DNA of 64,000 nucleotides, taken from NCBI GenBank assembly GCA_035529075.1, contig DATKXK010000003.1:1-64000 (forward strand). Reading direction: 5' to 3'. The number at the start of each line of letters is the position of its first letter. The first letter of the stretch is position 1. Below, in pieces: positions 16,684 through 25,314 of this stretch. The notes under the pieces are model-generated. The model ran no database searches. It was not told the origin of the DNA and saw nothing but the letters and a program-made list of their open reading frames with translations. This DNA comes from Acidobacteriota bacterium (GTDB taxonomy: Bacteria; Zixibacteria; MSB-5A5; GN15; FEB-12). A program made the position numbers and the translations under genes.

Positions 16684-17670
16684 ATGCAAGCAATGATCCT
16701 GGAAACCCCGCGCCAACCGCTCAGGCTGGTCGAACTGCCGGACCCGGTTCCCGGGCCGGGACAACTCCTGCTTCGCGTGCACGCCTGTGGAGTCTGCCGC
16801 ACCGATCTGCACGTTGTCGACGGTGACCTGACGGAGCCAAAACTGCCGGTCATCCCGGGACACCAGATTGTCGGCACGGTCATTGACGTTGGCCGGGGGA
16901 GCGGTCGGTTTGCGCCGGGAGACCGGGTCGGCTTGCCCTGGCTCGGCGGGTCTTGCGGGCAGTGTGATTACTGCCGTACCGGCCGGGAAAACCTCTGCGA
17001 CCACGCCCGGTACACCGGGTACCAGATCGACGGCGGTTTTGCCGAGTTGTGCGCGGCCGACGAGCGCTTCTGTTTCCCCGTCCCCGAGGGTTATCCCGAT
17101 CTGCAGGCGGCTCCGCTGCTTTGCGCCGGGCTGATCGGCTACCGGGCCCTGCGCATGGTCGGTGACGCAACGCGGGTGGGATTCTACGGCTTCGGTGCCT
17201 CTGCTCACATCCTGATCCAGGTGGCCCGGCACCAGAAGCGTGAGGTCTACGCGTTCACGAGACCCGGCGACAGCACCGGCCAGGCGTTTGCCACCAGGCT
17301 GGGGGCGGTCTGGGCGGGTGCCTCGGACATGCCGCCGCCCGCCCCCCTTGACGCCGCGATTATATTCGCCCCGGAAGGCGCGCTGGTACCGGCCGCCCTG
17401 CGCGCGGTCGCCAAAGGAGGGACGGTCGTCTGTGCCGGTATTCACATGAGCGATATCCCGTCGTTCCCCTACTCCATCCTGTGGGAAGAACGAGTCGTGC
17501 GCTCGGTGGCGAACCTTACCCGCCGTGACGGTGAAGAGTTCCTCGCCCTGGCCCCGACGGTCCCGGTAAAAACCGAAACCCACGCCTATCCGTTGGCCGG
17601 GGCCAACCAGGCGCTGGAGGACCTCCGCCAGGGCCGCTTTTCCGGCGCCGCCGTTATCGTGATCGACTAA
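16684..17670 (+). CDS. Zinc-dependent alcohol dehydrogenase (AdhA-like)
   Basis: 328 residues. GVCRTDLH (Cys38) and GH (His60) are the catalytic zinc ligands; Cys91, Cys94, Cys97 and Cys105 in CGQCDYCRTGRENLC bind the structural zinc. The coenzyme domain has VGFYGFGASAH. It oxidises primary or secondary alcohols with NAD(P); the physiological substrate is unknown. The stop codon TAA overlaps the stop of the convergent class V aminotransferase gene. The start ATG lies 4 bases after a weak GAGGA. Confidence 0.9.
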   Translation: MQAMILETPRQPLRLVELPDPVPGPGQLLLRVHACGVCRTDLHVVDGDLTEPKLPVIPGHQIVGTVIDVGRGSGRFAPGDRVGLPWLGGSCGQCDYCRTGRENLCDHARYTGYQIDGGFAELCAADERFCFPVPEGYPDLQAAPLLCAGLIGYRALRMVGDATRVGFYGFGASAHILIQVARHQKREVYAFTRPGDSTGQAFATRLGAVWAGASDMPPPAPLDAAIIFAPEGALVPAALRAVAKGGTVVCAGIHMSDIPSFPYSILWEERVVRSVANLTRRDGEEFLALAPTVPVKTETHAYPLAGANQALEDLRQGRFSGAAVIVID

Positions 17671-18827
17671 CGGCGCGAAACGTCATCCAGAACGCCGATC
17701 AGTTTATCGACGTCACTCTCGTCGTTGAACAGGTGGACGGAAACCCGGATCGACCCCTCACGGTTGACCAGGACGATCCCGCGCCTGAGGATATCCTTGT
17801 GCAGCCGTTCGACGTCCGGGCAGGTGAAGGTGAAGATCGACGAGCGGTGCTGAGCGGCCATTGACGACGTAATCGTGTAGTACGGATTCCCTCGAATATA
17901 GTCGGCCAGTCGATCGATAAGGGCGTAGTTGTGCTGCTGGATGTTACGGATACCGAGGTCTTCAAACAGCCTCGCGGCCGCCCGCATGCCAAGAATGTTC
18001 AGCACGGCGTAGTAGCCCAGTTCCAACCGCCGGGCGGAGTCGAAGTACGGCCGGTCGTAGTGGAACAGGTTGCTGAAATCCATCTTCCAGTCAACGCCGA
18101 GCCAGCTCATAAACGGCGGCGTGATGCGGTCGCGCACTTCATCGGAAAGGTAGAAAAAACCACACCCCTGCGGTGACAGCAGCCACTTCTGGCACCCGGA
18201 GGTGAAAACGTCAAGGCCGAGCTGTCCGACGTCGATCGGCTCTACGCCCATCCCCTGGATACCGTCGACCACGAGGTAGATCCCGCGCTCTTTGCAGAGG
18301 GACGAAATCGCGGCCAGGTTGTTCTTGAACCCGTTGAAGAACTGCACCCACGAGAGCGACAGCACGCGCGTGCGCGAAGTAACGGCGCGTTCAAACTCGG
18401 CCATGTCAAAGACGCGCTCGCGCGATTTCACGAACCTGAGTACAAGCCCCCTGGCCTCGGCCGCCGCCTTCCACGTGTACACCACGGCCGGAAACTCAAT
18501 ATCCGACACCAGTACCTCGTCCCCCGCATTGAGCGGAAGCCCGAACGCCGCGATGTTCAGCCCGAACGAGGTGTTCAGACCGATGCCGATCTGCCGTGCC
18601 TCCGCGCCGATCATTCCGGCGTACGCCGACCGCAGCTCATCCTGAACCGTAAAGGCATCGTGCGTATCGTCCTGTTCCGCCCGGACGCGCAGTTCGACGT
18701 TATCCTCGATGGCCTTCTTCACGGGCGTGCAGAACGGGCCGTAGGAGGCGGAGTTGAAATAGACAATCCGGTCAGTATGTGGAAACAGTCGCCTGGCGGC
18801 GGCGAACGGCTCTTCTGTCACGTTCAT
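17667..18827 (-). CDS. Class V PLP-dependent aminotransferase
   Basis: 386 residues from the ATG at 18827, chosen for AAGGAA just upstream; the longer frame beyond it has no homology. The fold-type I PLP features are NSASYGPF at the N-terminus, DGIQGMGVEPID (cofactor-binding Asp) and SGCQKWLLSPQG with the Schiff-base lysine. Members include isopenicillin N epimerase-like and cysteine desulfurase-like enzymes; the exact reaction cannot be set. It is transcribed with the membrane protein and epimerase upstream (18839-20250), which are close together. Confidence 0.85.
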   Translation of the reverse strand: MNVTEEPFAAARRLFPHTDRIVYFNSASYGPFCTPVKKAIEDNVELRVRAEQDDTHDAFTVQDELRSAYAGMIGAEARQIGIGLNTSFGLNIAAFGLPLNAGDEVLVSDIEFPAVVYTWKAAAEARGLVLRFVKSRERVFDMAEFERAVTSRTRVLSLSWVQFFNGFKNNLAAISSLCKERGIYLVVDGIQGMGVEPIDVGQLGLDVFTSGCQKWLLSPQGCGFFYLSDEVRDRITPPFMSWLGVDWKMDFSNLFHYDRPYFDSARRLELGYYAVLNILGMRAAARLFEDLGIRNIQQHNYALIDRLADYIRGNPYYTITSSMAAQHRSSIFTFTCPDVERLHKDILRRGIVLVNREGSIRVSVHLFNDESDVDKLIGVLDDVSRR

Positions 18828-18838
18828 GGCAGGTTCCT

Positions 18839-19267
18839 TCACAGCGAGTAGAGATATCCGATAATGCTCAACGAACCGCCGAGCTTGATAAGCAACGACA
18901 GGAGCATGAACAGTATATACGGCATGGGTAGTTTTATCCTCACTGACAGGCCCATAAGGGCCGGGATTGCGCCGAGAGTGAAGGCGAACAGGCTGGCCGC
19001 CATCCCCGCGCGGATACCCGACAAGGGTATGATGAGATAAAAGAACCCGTAGGCAAGGGTGGGAATGACCGCGAAGAACAGCGCTTCCATAACGTAATTT
19101 ATGGCGGCCCAACCGAGCCCGGTCGATTCCAACAGGCTGCTTGCGATCCCCTGCGTCAACTGCAGCTTCCGCTCAACGTACCGGAGCACGACGGACACGA
19201 TAAGCAGGTACAGGCTCGACAAAACAAAACAATAGAGCAAAAGTCCCTGTGAGTACATCAGAGCCAT
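18839..19267 (-). CDS. Small integral membrane protein, unknown function
   Basis: 142 residues with four hydrophobic helices (about 8-30, 52-80, 85-105 and 115-138) and few charged residues between them. No family was recognised. Its start overlaps the end of the upstream epimerase gene by 10 bases and its end lies 11 bases before the class V aminotransferase start, so the three form one operon. Confidence 0.7.
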   Translation of the reverse strand: MALMYSQGLLLYCFVLSSLYLLIVSVVLRYVERKLQLTQGIASSLLESTGLGWAAINYVMEALFFAVIPTLAYGFFYLIIPLSGIRAGMAASLFAFTLGAIPALMGLSVRIKLPMPYILFMLLSLLIKLGGSLSIIGYLYSL

Positions 19268-20250
19268 CCGTGTTTGAGATACCAGCCATACGTTTCTCCT
19301 GCCCCCTGCTCGAGCGGGATGGCCGATTCGAAGTCAAGGTCCACCCGCGCCCGCTCGGTCGAGACCTGCCACGAGGCTAGCAGTTCGCGTGTCTTGTCCC
19401 GTGTCACCATGGGCGTGGCTCCGACCAGCTTGAAAACAAACTCCGAGACCGCCGCGGCAAGTCTGAAGACCCCCGACGGCAGACGAAGCGGCAGCGCCCG
19501 CCGGCCCGATGCGCGTTCCAGCACGGCCGTCAACTCCCTGAGGGTGTACGAACGGTTTTCCGCGATGTGGTAGACGGCGCCGCTTTGCGTCCTGGACGAA
19601 ACGGCTTGAACGACCCCCCGTGAGAGATCGTATACGTGCACGAGCTGGATTCGCCGGTCAAGATCTCCAATGTACGGTTTCAGGTGCCAGTACACGGCTT
19701 TGAACAAGGCAAACATCTCCGTATCGCCCGGACCGTACACCGCCGGCGGGCGTATGGAGACCACGTGCAGGCGGTCCCTGTACGACAGGGCCGCTTTTTC
19801 GCCTTCCGCCTTGGACCGACCGTAGGCCGTCACCGGGTTGGGCGGATCGCTCTCGGCCACCGGCCTTCCGGCCGAAGACGGGCCGCCGACCGCCTGAGAC
19901 GACATGTACACAACCTTCTTTACCTCTGCATTGTGCGCGGCGATGGCGTCAAACAGCCTGGCCGTCCCGCGTGCGTTGACGTCAAAGAACGCCGCCGGGT
20001 TGCGGGCTTTCACGATTCCGGCGTTGTGGACCACGTAATCGACACTGCCGACCATTTCGGGAAGCCCGGCCGCGTCGGTGACATCGCCGTAACGGTAGCG
20101 CACGGGCAGATCTTTGAGGAAGGTCAGGTCGGCGGACTCTCTCACGCCGGCCACAACGTCATACCCCGACGAGAGGAACCTCCGGCAGAGGGCCGAACCG
20201 ATGAATCCGTTGGCACCGGTGATCAGGACGCTTGGTTTCCCCTCGGGCAT
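19258..20250 (-). CDS. NAD-dependent epimerase/dehydratase (extended SDR)
   Basis: 330 residues. The N-terminal motif SVLITGANGFIGSALCRRF is the NAD-binding loop. MSSQAVGGPSS and the YGRSKAEGEKAA helix carry the catalytic Ser/Tyr/Lys set. RPPAVYGPGD is the usual substrate-domain motif. It belongs to the sugar-nucleotide epimerase/dehydratase or 3-beta-HSD group. It is the first gene of an operon with a small membrane protein and a class V aminotransferase. The product of this set is not known; a membrane lipid or isoprenoid modification would be one guess. Confidence 0.85.
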   Translation of the reverse strand: MPEGKPSVLITGANGFIGSALCRRFLSSGYDVVAGVRESADLTFLKDLPVRYRYGDVTDAAGLPEMVGSVDYVVHNAGIVKARNPAAFFDVNARGTARLFDAIAAHNAEVKKVVYMSSQAVGGPSSAGRPVAESDPPNPVTAYGRSKAEGEKAALSYRDRLHVVSIRPPAVYGPGDTEMFALFKAVYWHLKPYIGDLDRRIQLVHVYDLSRGVVQAVSSRTQSGAVYHIAENRSYTLRELTAVLERASGRRALPLRLPSGVFRLAAAVSEFVFKLVGATPMVTRDKTRELLASWQVSTERARVDLDFESAIPLEQGAGETYGWYLKHGWL

Positions 20251-20348
20251 GCCCCGAAGGTAGGCAATTGAGACGGCGCCTACAAGTGGTTATCAGGAAC
20301 GCGCGATGGATCGCACAGGCGCGCCGGACGGCTGACCCTCTTTACAGA

Positions 20349-21797
20349 TCAGGGGATAATCTCGGCGCTGAACTTGTAGAGTTCGGCAAACTTGTCCCTG
20401 TAACTGTTCTTGGGCAGGCCCGCCTTCAGGCAGGTCTGTTCAAGAAGCTCAGTCACGGACCAACCATGCTCTGTGGCCACCTGCGGCAGCAGCAGGCCGG
20501 AATGAAGGTCGAGCTTTATCATCAGGCCGTCCCGGCCGATCTTGATGTCGTTGACGTCCCGCACCTTCTCCAGCGGAGAAAGAATCGAGATCTCATACTC
20601 CAGGCTGTCCAACTCGGTGGCGGCCAGCGGGGGAAACCGCGGATCCTCGAACGCCGCGGCGACGGCCATGTCGGTAACCGTCAGATAGAGCGGGTCGCGG
20701 GCGCGTATCTGTCCGATGCAGCCCCTGAGTTCGCCTCCTATTTTCAGCGTGACGAAGGCCCCGTTCTTCTCCTCGAGATTGGGGTGGGGCTCCGGGCGGT
20801 ACGGCTGTCCCTGCAGCCGAGCTTCTATTGCCTCACGGGCAATCTTCAGCAGAGTCGCCTTGTCTTCATCGGACAGAACCCGCTTTTCCGGCGGCCTGGC
20901 GGCGGTGCTTCCAATGACCCGCGTAACCGTCCGGGCCTTCTCTCCGGCGACAACGGCCGCCGCAAGGTACCCGACCACCTCGTCATAGTCGCCCGTAGTG
21001 GCACCTGAAGTGTTGTAGTCGAGGAATTGCACGCGGCTGCCGCCCAGCTTCCGGGCAGCATGCATCACCGCTGCGACCGGACCGCCCCCGCAAGCCTCTC
21101 CTTTTCCTGAGTGCAGGGTGCGCGTCAGGGCGTCCGCGTCAAACTGCTCGATCACCTTCTGCACGGTGTAATCCAGCCGCTTGGCCGTCTCCTGCGAGTG
21201 AAAGTGAGACAGGTCGGTCGAAGCCACCATGAGCGTGTTGGTTCCCTGCAACGCCGCGCCGAGCGTCTCCCCGAGCGCCCTGATGGAGTCCGTCTCCTGA
21301 TCGCCCATCACTATTGCAACCAGCCGGGTCTTCGGCAGAACAATCTGCAGGAACGGCAACTGCACCTCGAGAGCATGTTCGCCCCGCGTAATTCCGGTGG
21401 CATGCCCCATGTTAGAGAAGTAAACCGACGAAGGATTGATGGACGCGATCTTCTCGGCCAGGGCAAGGTCCGTTTCCATCACGCCCAGCGGCGTCTGGTA
21501 GCCGCCGCCGCCGAAGACCGACGAACCCTTGAAGAAAACTGTATGCGACGGCGATACTATCACCACCGTATCGAACTCTTCTCCCTCGAGCAGCTTGTAA
21601 GCCTTGGCCGCCACCTTGCCCGAGTACGGGTATCCGGCGTGGGGTACGATCAGCGCCATGGGACGTCCCTCCAGCGGCACCTTGCCCACCTCGGCAAACA
21701 TGGCTGCAATCGATTTGGTGAGTTCCAGCGCGCTACCGGGATAGAACGCTCCGGCTACGGCCGGCTTCCTGATCTCGCTCCGATTAATCTCCGTCAT
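20349..21797 (-). CDS. AmmeMemoRadiSam B-A fusion (MEMO1 + AMMECR1 domains)
   Basis: 482 residues. Residues 1-285 are a MEMO1-like domain (RKPAVAGAFYPGSALEL at the start, VPHAGYPYSG, STDLSHFH), related to class III extradiol dioxygenases and metal-binding. Residues about 310-482 are an AMMECR1 domain (FVTLKIGGELRGCIGQI, FEDPRFPPL, EYEISILSP). In bacteria and archaea these are called AmmeMemoRadiSam proteins B and A, usually encoded with a radical SAM partner; that partner is not in this window. The fused B-A arrangement is known. Biochemical role is unsettled. The AMMECR1 LRGCIG motif is intact. Confidence 0.93.
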   Translation of the reverse strand: MTEINRSEIRKPAVAGAFYPGSALELTKSIAAMFAEVGKVPLEGRPMALIVPHAGYPYSGKVAAKAYKLLEGEEFDTVVIVSPSHTVFFKGSSVFGGGGYQTPLGVMETDLALAEKIASINPSSVYFSNMGHATGITRGEHALEVQLPFLQIVLPKTRLVAIVMGDQETDSIRALGETLGAALQGTNTLMVASTDLSHFHSQETAKRLDYTVQKVIEQFDADALTRTLHSGKGEACGGGPVAAVMHAARKLGGSRVQFLDYNTSGATTGDYDEVVGYLAAAVVAGEKARTVTRVIGSTAARPPEKRVLSDEDKATLLKIAREAIEARLQGQPYRPEPHPNLEEKNGAFVTLKIGGELRGCIGQIRARDPLYLTVTDMAVAAAFEDPRFPPLAATELDSLEYEISILSPLEKVRDVNDIKIGRDGLMIKLDLHSGLLLPQVATEHGWSVTELLEQTCLKAGLPKNSYRDKFAELYKFSAEIIP

Positions 21798-21945
21798 GGT
21801 TACCTGACCTCACTCCATGAGCCCTGCCGGCAAGCTACGGCACGTGCAGTCAAAAGTCAATCGGAGGCGCGGCGGAGCAGCAACACCTTTCGGTCATCGG
21901 GCCGCCTTCTCAGCGGGCGCCCCGTACGTGGCCGGGCATAGAAAA

Positions 21946-21969
21946 AGGCCGGATACCCGTATCCGGCCT
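21946..21969 (-). terminator. Rho-independent terminator after the SPFH gene
   Basis: Perfect ten-pair stem AGGCCGGATA/TATCCGGCCT. Read on the minus strand it is followed by TTTTTC, fitting the end of the NfeD-SPFH operon. Confidence 0.85.
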
Positions 21970-22008
21970 CCTGTCTTTCGCCTCGCCGGCCTGCCGCCGG
22001 CGGTTCTC

Positions 22009-22965
22009 TCAGCTCGTTGCCTCGGTCGGCGATGCCGACGGCCCGGGGTGACCTTTTCCGCGATCCTTGCTGACGCCTTCCACTACGGCTGCCAGGGCTG
22101 AGATCATTCCGCTGGCTTCGTAAGGCAGAAAGATCTTGCTGGCTTTCCCATCGGCCAGGCGCGGCAGCACATCGAGGTATCTCAGCGTAATCAGTTCGTT
22201 GTCCGGCCTGCCCTCGTGGATGGCTCCGAAAACGGTGAGAATGGCCTGCGCCTCACCCTTGGCCACCGTCTCCTGCCGATACATCTCGGCGTCGGCCTTC
22301 TTTCGCACCGCCCCGGCGGCACCCTCGGCTTCGAGAACCTGGGCCAGCTTGTGACCTTCCGCACGCGTGATATCCGCCTGCCGGGTCGCTTCGGCTTCAA
22401 GGATGGTGGCGCGCTTGTCGCGCTCGGCTTTCATCTGCCGGCTCATGGCGTCGGTGATGTCGGCCGGGGGATCGATCCGCTGCAGTTCGATCCGGTTCAC
22501 CTTGACGCCCCACTTGTCGGTGGCCTGATCCATCACGTCGCGGAGCTGGGAGTTGATCTGGTCGCGTGACGAAAGGCATTCGTCGAGGTCCATCTCGCCG
22601 ATTACGTTACGCAGGTTGGTCTGAGCCAGCTTGGTCGACGCAACAATGTAGTTGGCAATCTCATACTTGGAGCGAAACGGATCCGTCACCTGGCAGTAGA
22701 TGATACCGTCAACCTCAACGTTGACGTTATCCTTGGTGATGACCAGTTGTGGCGGAACGTCGATCACCACCTCCCGCATGTCCACCTTGATAACCCGGTC
22801 GGTCAGCGGGAAGATCATGTTGAGACCGGGGTCAAGCGTCCGCTGGAACTTCCCCAGGCGCTCCACGAGACCGCGCTCGTAGGGCCGGATGATCCGGATT
22901 GACGAGATCACCACGGCGAATACCAGCACCCCGAAAACAATTAGCAGCAGTTCGACGGCATGCAT
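22009..22965 (-). CDS. SPFH/band-7 membrane protein (stomatin/paraslipin type)
   Basis: 318 residues. One N-terminal membrane helix (about 5-24) is followed by the band-7 domain: RPYERGLVERLGKFQRTLDPG, VITKDNVNVEVDG and TNLRNVIGEMDLDE. An Ala/Glu-rich coiled coil (about 180-250) follows. Such proteins form large oligomeric membrane cages and work with NfeD partners; NfeD is encoded immediately upstream with overlapping TAATG. Closest to the QmcA/stomatin-like subgroup. Role in membrane microdomains or protease control is known for the family, not shown here. Confidence 0.93.
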   Translation of the reverse strand: MHAVELLLIVFGVLVFAVVISSIRIIRPYERGLVERLGKFQRTLDPGLNMIFPLTDRVIKVDMREVVIDVPPQLVITKDNVNVEVDGIIYCQVTDPFRSKYEIANYIVASTKLAQTNLRNVIGEMDLDECLSSRDQINSQLRDVMDQATDKWGVKVNRIELQRIDPPADITDAMSRQMKAERDKRATILEAEATRQADITRAEGHKLAQVLEAEGAAGAVRKKADAEMYRQETVAKGEAQAILTVFGAIHEGRPDNELITLRYLDVLPRLADGKASKIFLPYEASGMISALAAVVEGVSKDRGKGHPGPSASPTEATS

Positions 22966-23417
22966 TATTCTGTCCTTTCTTCATTTAACTGTTCCTGTTT
23001 TTCCACACGCACTCGGGTGCCGGCCACCGACACAATTCGCACCCTGGATCGCTCCTCGATGCGAACCTCGGCTTCGGCCGCCCAGATTTCGCCTTCATAT
23101 CTCACCAGGCCGCCCCCATCGGGCTCCACGGTCTTGGTCACGATGGCCGTCCCGCCGATCATGCGGTCGACGTTGGACGCCTGAGGTGAAGGCTTGGTGA
23201 TCTTGGAGGCCAGCCGTCGCGTCAACGGCAGCAGGGCCAGCGATATCACGAGAAAGATGGCCACCTGCACGTAATACGAGCCCGGAAAGATCTCGGCGTA
23301 TATACCCGCGCACAGCGCCCCCGCGACAAAACTGACAAATATCAGGGTCGGTGTGACAAGCTCGACTATCAGGAACACCAGCGCCGCCGTTATCCAGATC
23401 CAGAACATCGTCGACAT
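22965..23417 (-). CDS. NfeD-family membrane protein
   Basis: 150 residues from the ATG at 23417, preceded by GGAG. Membrane helices occupy about 5-70 (the long form would add an N-terminal protease, absent here). The C-terminal OB-fold of about 70 residues has MIGGTAIVTK, GGLVRYEGEIWAA and VRIVSVAGTRVRVEK, typical of short NfeD proteins. Its stop overlaps the start of the SPFH gene, the conserved NfeD-SPFH operon arrangement; the two proteins act together at the membrane. Confidence 0.93.
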   Translation of the reverse strand: MSTMFWIWITAALVFLIVELVTPTLIFVSFVAGALCAGIYAEIFPGSYYVQVAIFLVISLALLPLTRRLASKITKPSPQASNVDRMIGGTAIVTKTVEPDGGGLVRYEGEIWAAEAEVRIEERSRVRIVSVAGTRVRVEKQEQLNEERTE

Positions 23418-23585
23418 GAAATCTCCTTTCCTGCCGGGAACCCGCTCCCGGAAGTCCGACAATAGTACTTGCGAACGGAGTCGATATTCAGTACAACCTT
23501 GCGTAATGAGAAGGCCGTGCCCCGCTCGCTGTCAACTAAAAGGCCTGTCGCATCGGACGGACCCGTGTCGGGGAGAGATACGCCG

Positions 23586-24350
23586 GTGAATGCATACGAC
23601 CGGTTTGCGTCCGTATACGACCGAATTGGAGCTGACCGGTTCTCCCGAGACATGGTCGCGTATACGTTCAGAATCGCACGACGTTTCGGAGTCCGCGCAC
23701 AAACCGGGCTGGACCTCTGCTGCGGCACCGGCACCGCCATGGAACTGCTCGCCGATCGCGGCCTGAGCGTGGCCGGCCTGGATCGAAGCTCCGCTATGCT
23801 GAGCCAGGCGCGCCGAAAACTCATGGGCAAAGGCGTGAAGCTCTACCGGCAATCACTGCCCCGTTTCAGGATTCCGGACGGCACCGGCGGTGGCCGCGTG
23901 CGAAAGTTCGACCTGGTTACCTGTTTTTACGATTCCCTGAATTACCTGAAAAACGAGCGGGAACTCAAAGCCGCCTTTCGGTCGGTGTACCGTCACCTGG
24001 CGCCCGGAGGCTGGTTCGTTTTCGATATGAACACGCCTGTCGGGCTCAAACTGATCTGGGATTCGCAGATCTGGGGCGGTGTCAGGAACGACGTGGCCTG
24101 GATATGGAGAAACGCGTATCACGCTCGGACCCAATCGGCCGAATGCGCGACTACGTTTTTTGTGAAAGCCGGCCGCAACTGGCGTCGGTTCGACGAACTG
24201 CACCTGGAGAGGGCCTACAGCAATCGCGTTGTTAGGCGGCTGCTTCGCGAGACGGGACTCACCGTCATAGCGTACTACCGCTGCTTTACCTTTGACAAAC
24301 CGTCCCGGGAAACCTGCCGGATCTGCGCGGTGGCCCGGCGCAACCGTTAG
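23586..24350 (+). CDS. Class I SAM-dependent methyltransferase
   Basis: About 254 residues from the GTG at 23586, preceded by GGGAGAG; a TTG at 23469 would extend it but adds no conserved sequence. The start YDRFASVYDRIG is typical of small-molecule methyltransferases. Motif I is GLDLCCGTGTAMELLADRG with acidic LDRSS after strand two. FDLVTCFYDSLNYL is motif IV. Substrate unknown. It is convergent with the thioredoxin-like lipoprotein gene, overlapping by 4 bases. Confidence 0.9.
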   Translation: MNAYDRFASVYDRIGADRFSRDMVAYTFRIARRFGVRAQTGLDLCCGTGTAMELLADRGLSVAGLDRSSAMLSQARRKLMGKGVKLYRQSLPRFRIPDGTGGGRVRKFDLVTCFYDSLNYLKNERELKAAFRSVYRHLAPGGWFVFDMNTPVGLKLIWDSQIWGGVRNDVAWIWRNAYHARTQSAECATTFFVKAGRNWRRFDELHLERAYSNRVVRRLLRETGLTVIAYYRCFTFDKPSRETCRICAVARRNR

Positions 24351-24868
24351 AACACACCCCAGGCCGTGTCGACGTCGGCCTCCGGAAGCTTCAGGAAATC
24401 GACCCACGGTGTCCTCATGAAGTGGCGGTTCTCGACGTAAATGAGCAGCCGCTTGAACGTCGTCAGGGGCATGGCGGAATCCATCATGCCGAGAATCTGT
24501 CCCGTGGAGTCAAAGAAGTAGTACGCCGGAATACCCTCTATCTTCAGCAGGTCGAACAACTGGCGCCTGGTATACTGCCGGTCATTGATCGTAACCGGCA
24601 AATCCCGGTCGAGGTTGATGTTAACCGGGATGTAGTGCTCGTTCAGATAGGCCACAATCTCAGGCCGAGGCAGGATCAGACTCTCCATCTGCTCGCACCA
24701 GGGACAGTTGTCCTGGCTGATATAAAGAAAAAGCGGGCGCGGTGCCTGGGGAAACTCGGCCTGCATCTCAGCAAGGTCCGTCCACACGAGTTCTGCCGAC
24801 CCCGGCTCATCTGAGCCGCAGCCGGTCATCAGCACCCCGAGCAGCGCCAGGATCAGTGCCGTTCTCAT
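24347..24868 (-). CDS. Thioredoxin-like lipoprotein
   Basis: 173 residues from the ATG at 24868. The lipobox LMTGC (Cys17) predicts a lipoprotein. The thioredoxin fold has LFLYISQDNCPWCEQME with active-site Cys55-Pro-Trp-Cys58, then a conserved cis-proline region IEGIPAYYFF. It should act as an envelope thiol oxidoreductase. It is the last gene of a minus-strand cluster with FmdB, a small membrane protein that may contain selenocysteine, and a DUF302 protein, which suggests a common redox or sulfur function. Confidence 0.85.
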   Translation of the reverse strand: MRTALILALLGVLMTGCGSDEPGSAELVWTDLAEMQAEFPQAPRPLFLYISQDNCPWCEQMESLILPRPEIVAYLNEHYIPVNINLDRDLPVTINDRQYTRRQLFDLLKIEGIPAYYFFDSTGQILGMMDSAMPLTTFKRLLIYVENRHFMRTPWVDFLKLPEADVDTAWGVF

Positions 24869-24914
24869 GATCGTCAATCTGCCTCGTCCGCGACCGCGGA
24901 CTTGGTCAGCCCGC

Positions 24915-25115
24915 TCACGTGAACCTGCCGCCGCAGCGGGGCGGCCCCGCAGACGGAAGCCCCAAACGGGAACTCGAAGGCGCCGCGAAGGCGGACAACA
25001 GCCTGGTCGTGTTTTCAGATCGGCAGTGCGGGCAAGTGGCAGCCACCGTCTCATGCGACGTCAACTCCTCGAACCGCCCGTCACAGTCATTACACCTGTA
25101 TTCAAAGAGAGGCAT
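24915..25115 (-). CDS. FmdB-family zinc-ribbon protein
   Basis: 66 residues starting MPLFEYRCNDCDGRFEEL, the FmdB/CxxC-CxxC regulatory zinc-ribbon signature, with the second pair in CPHCRSE. The tail is Ser/Arg/Gly-rich and likely disordered. Members occur as small regulators of amidase/formamidase genes, but most are of unknown role. The start is well supported by GGAG nine bases upstream, directly after the stop of the preceding gene. Confidence 0.88.
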   Translation of the reverse strand: MPLFEYRCNDCDGRFEELTSHETVAATCPHCRSENTTRLLSAFAAPSSSRLGLPSAGPPRCGGRFT

Positions 25116-25124
25116 TCTCGCTCC

Positions 25125-25307
25125 TTAATCGCTGCGGGACATGACCGCCCCGAACACTGCTCCCAGCACCGTCACCACCGTCGGGGAGCACAGGATCGGT
25201 CACGTCGACCCGAATCGAATATACAGCATCGAGAGGATGAATCCAAGCGCACCGCCGGTCAGCGTGAAAACCAGCGTGCGTTTCCAGTTACGCATCAGGC
25301 TCGGCAT
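25125..25307 (-). CDS. Candidate selenoprotein: small DUF6132-like membrane protein with in-frame TGA
   Basis: A 60-codon frame with a single internal TGA (codon 36, 25200-25202). It reads as a basic start, a membrane helix (TLVFTLTGGALGFILSMLYI), RFGST-TGA-PILCSP, a second hydrophobic segment ending VFGAVMSRSD, then TAA. DUF6132-like proteins have the same layout with a conserved G-(S/T)-C-P-I, so TGA falls exactly where Cys is expected. Ten bases after the TGA a TGCTCCC/GGGAGCA stem could form a SECIS-like hairpin, though its 19-base loop is large. The next gene's ribosome site follows the TAA at once. Alternative: a degraded gene. No sel genes are in the window. Confidence 0.5.
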
Positions 25308-25314
25308 AACGCGG

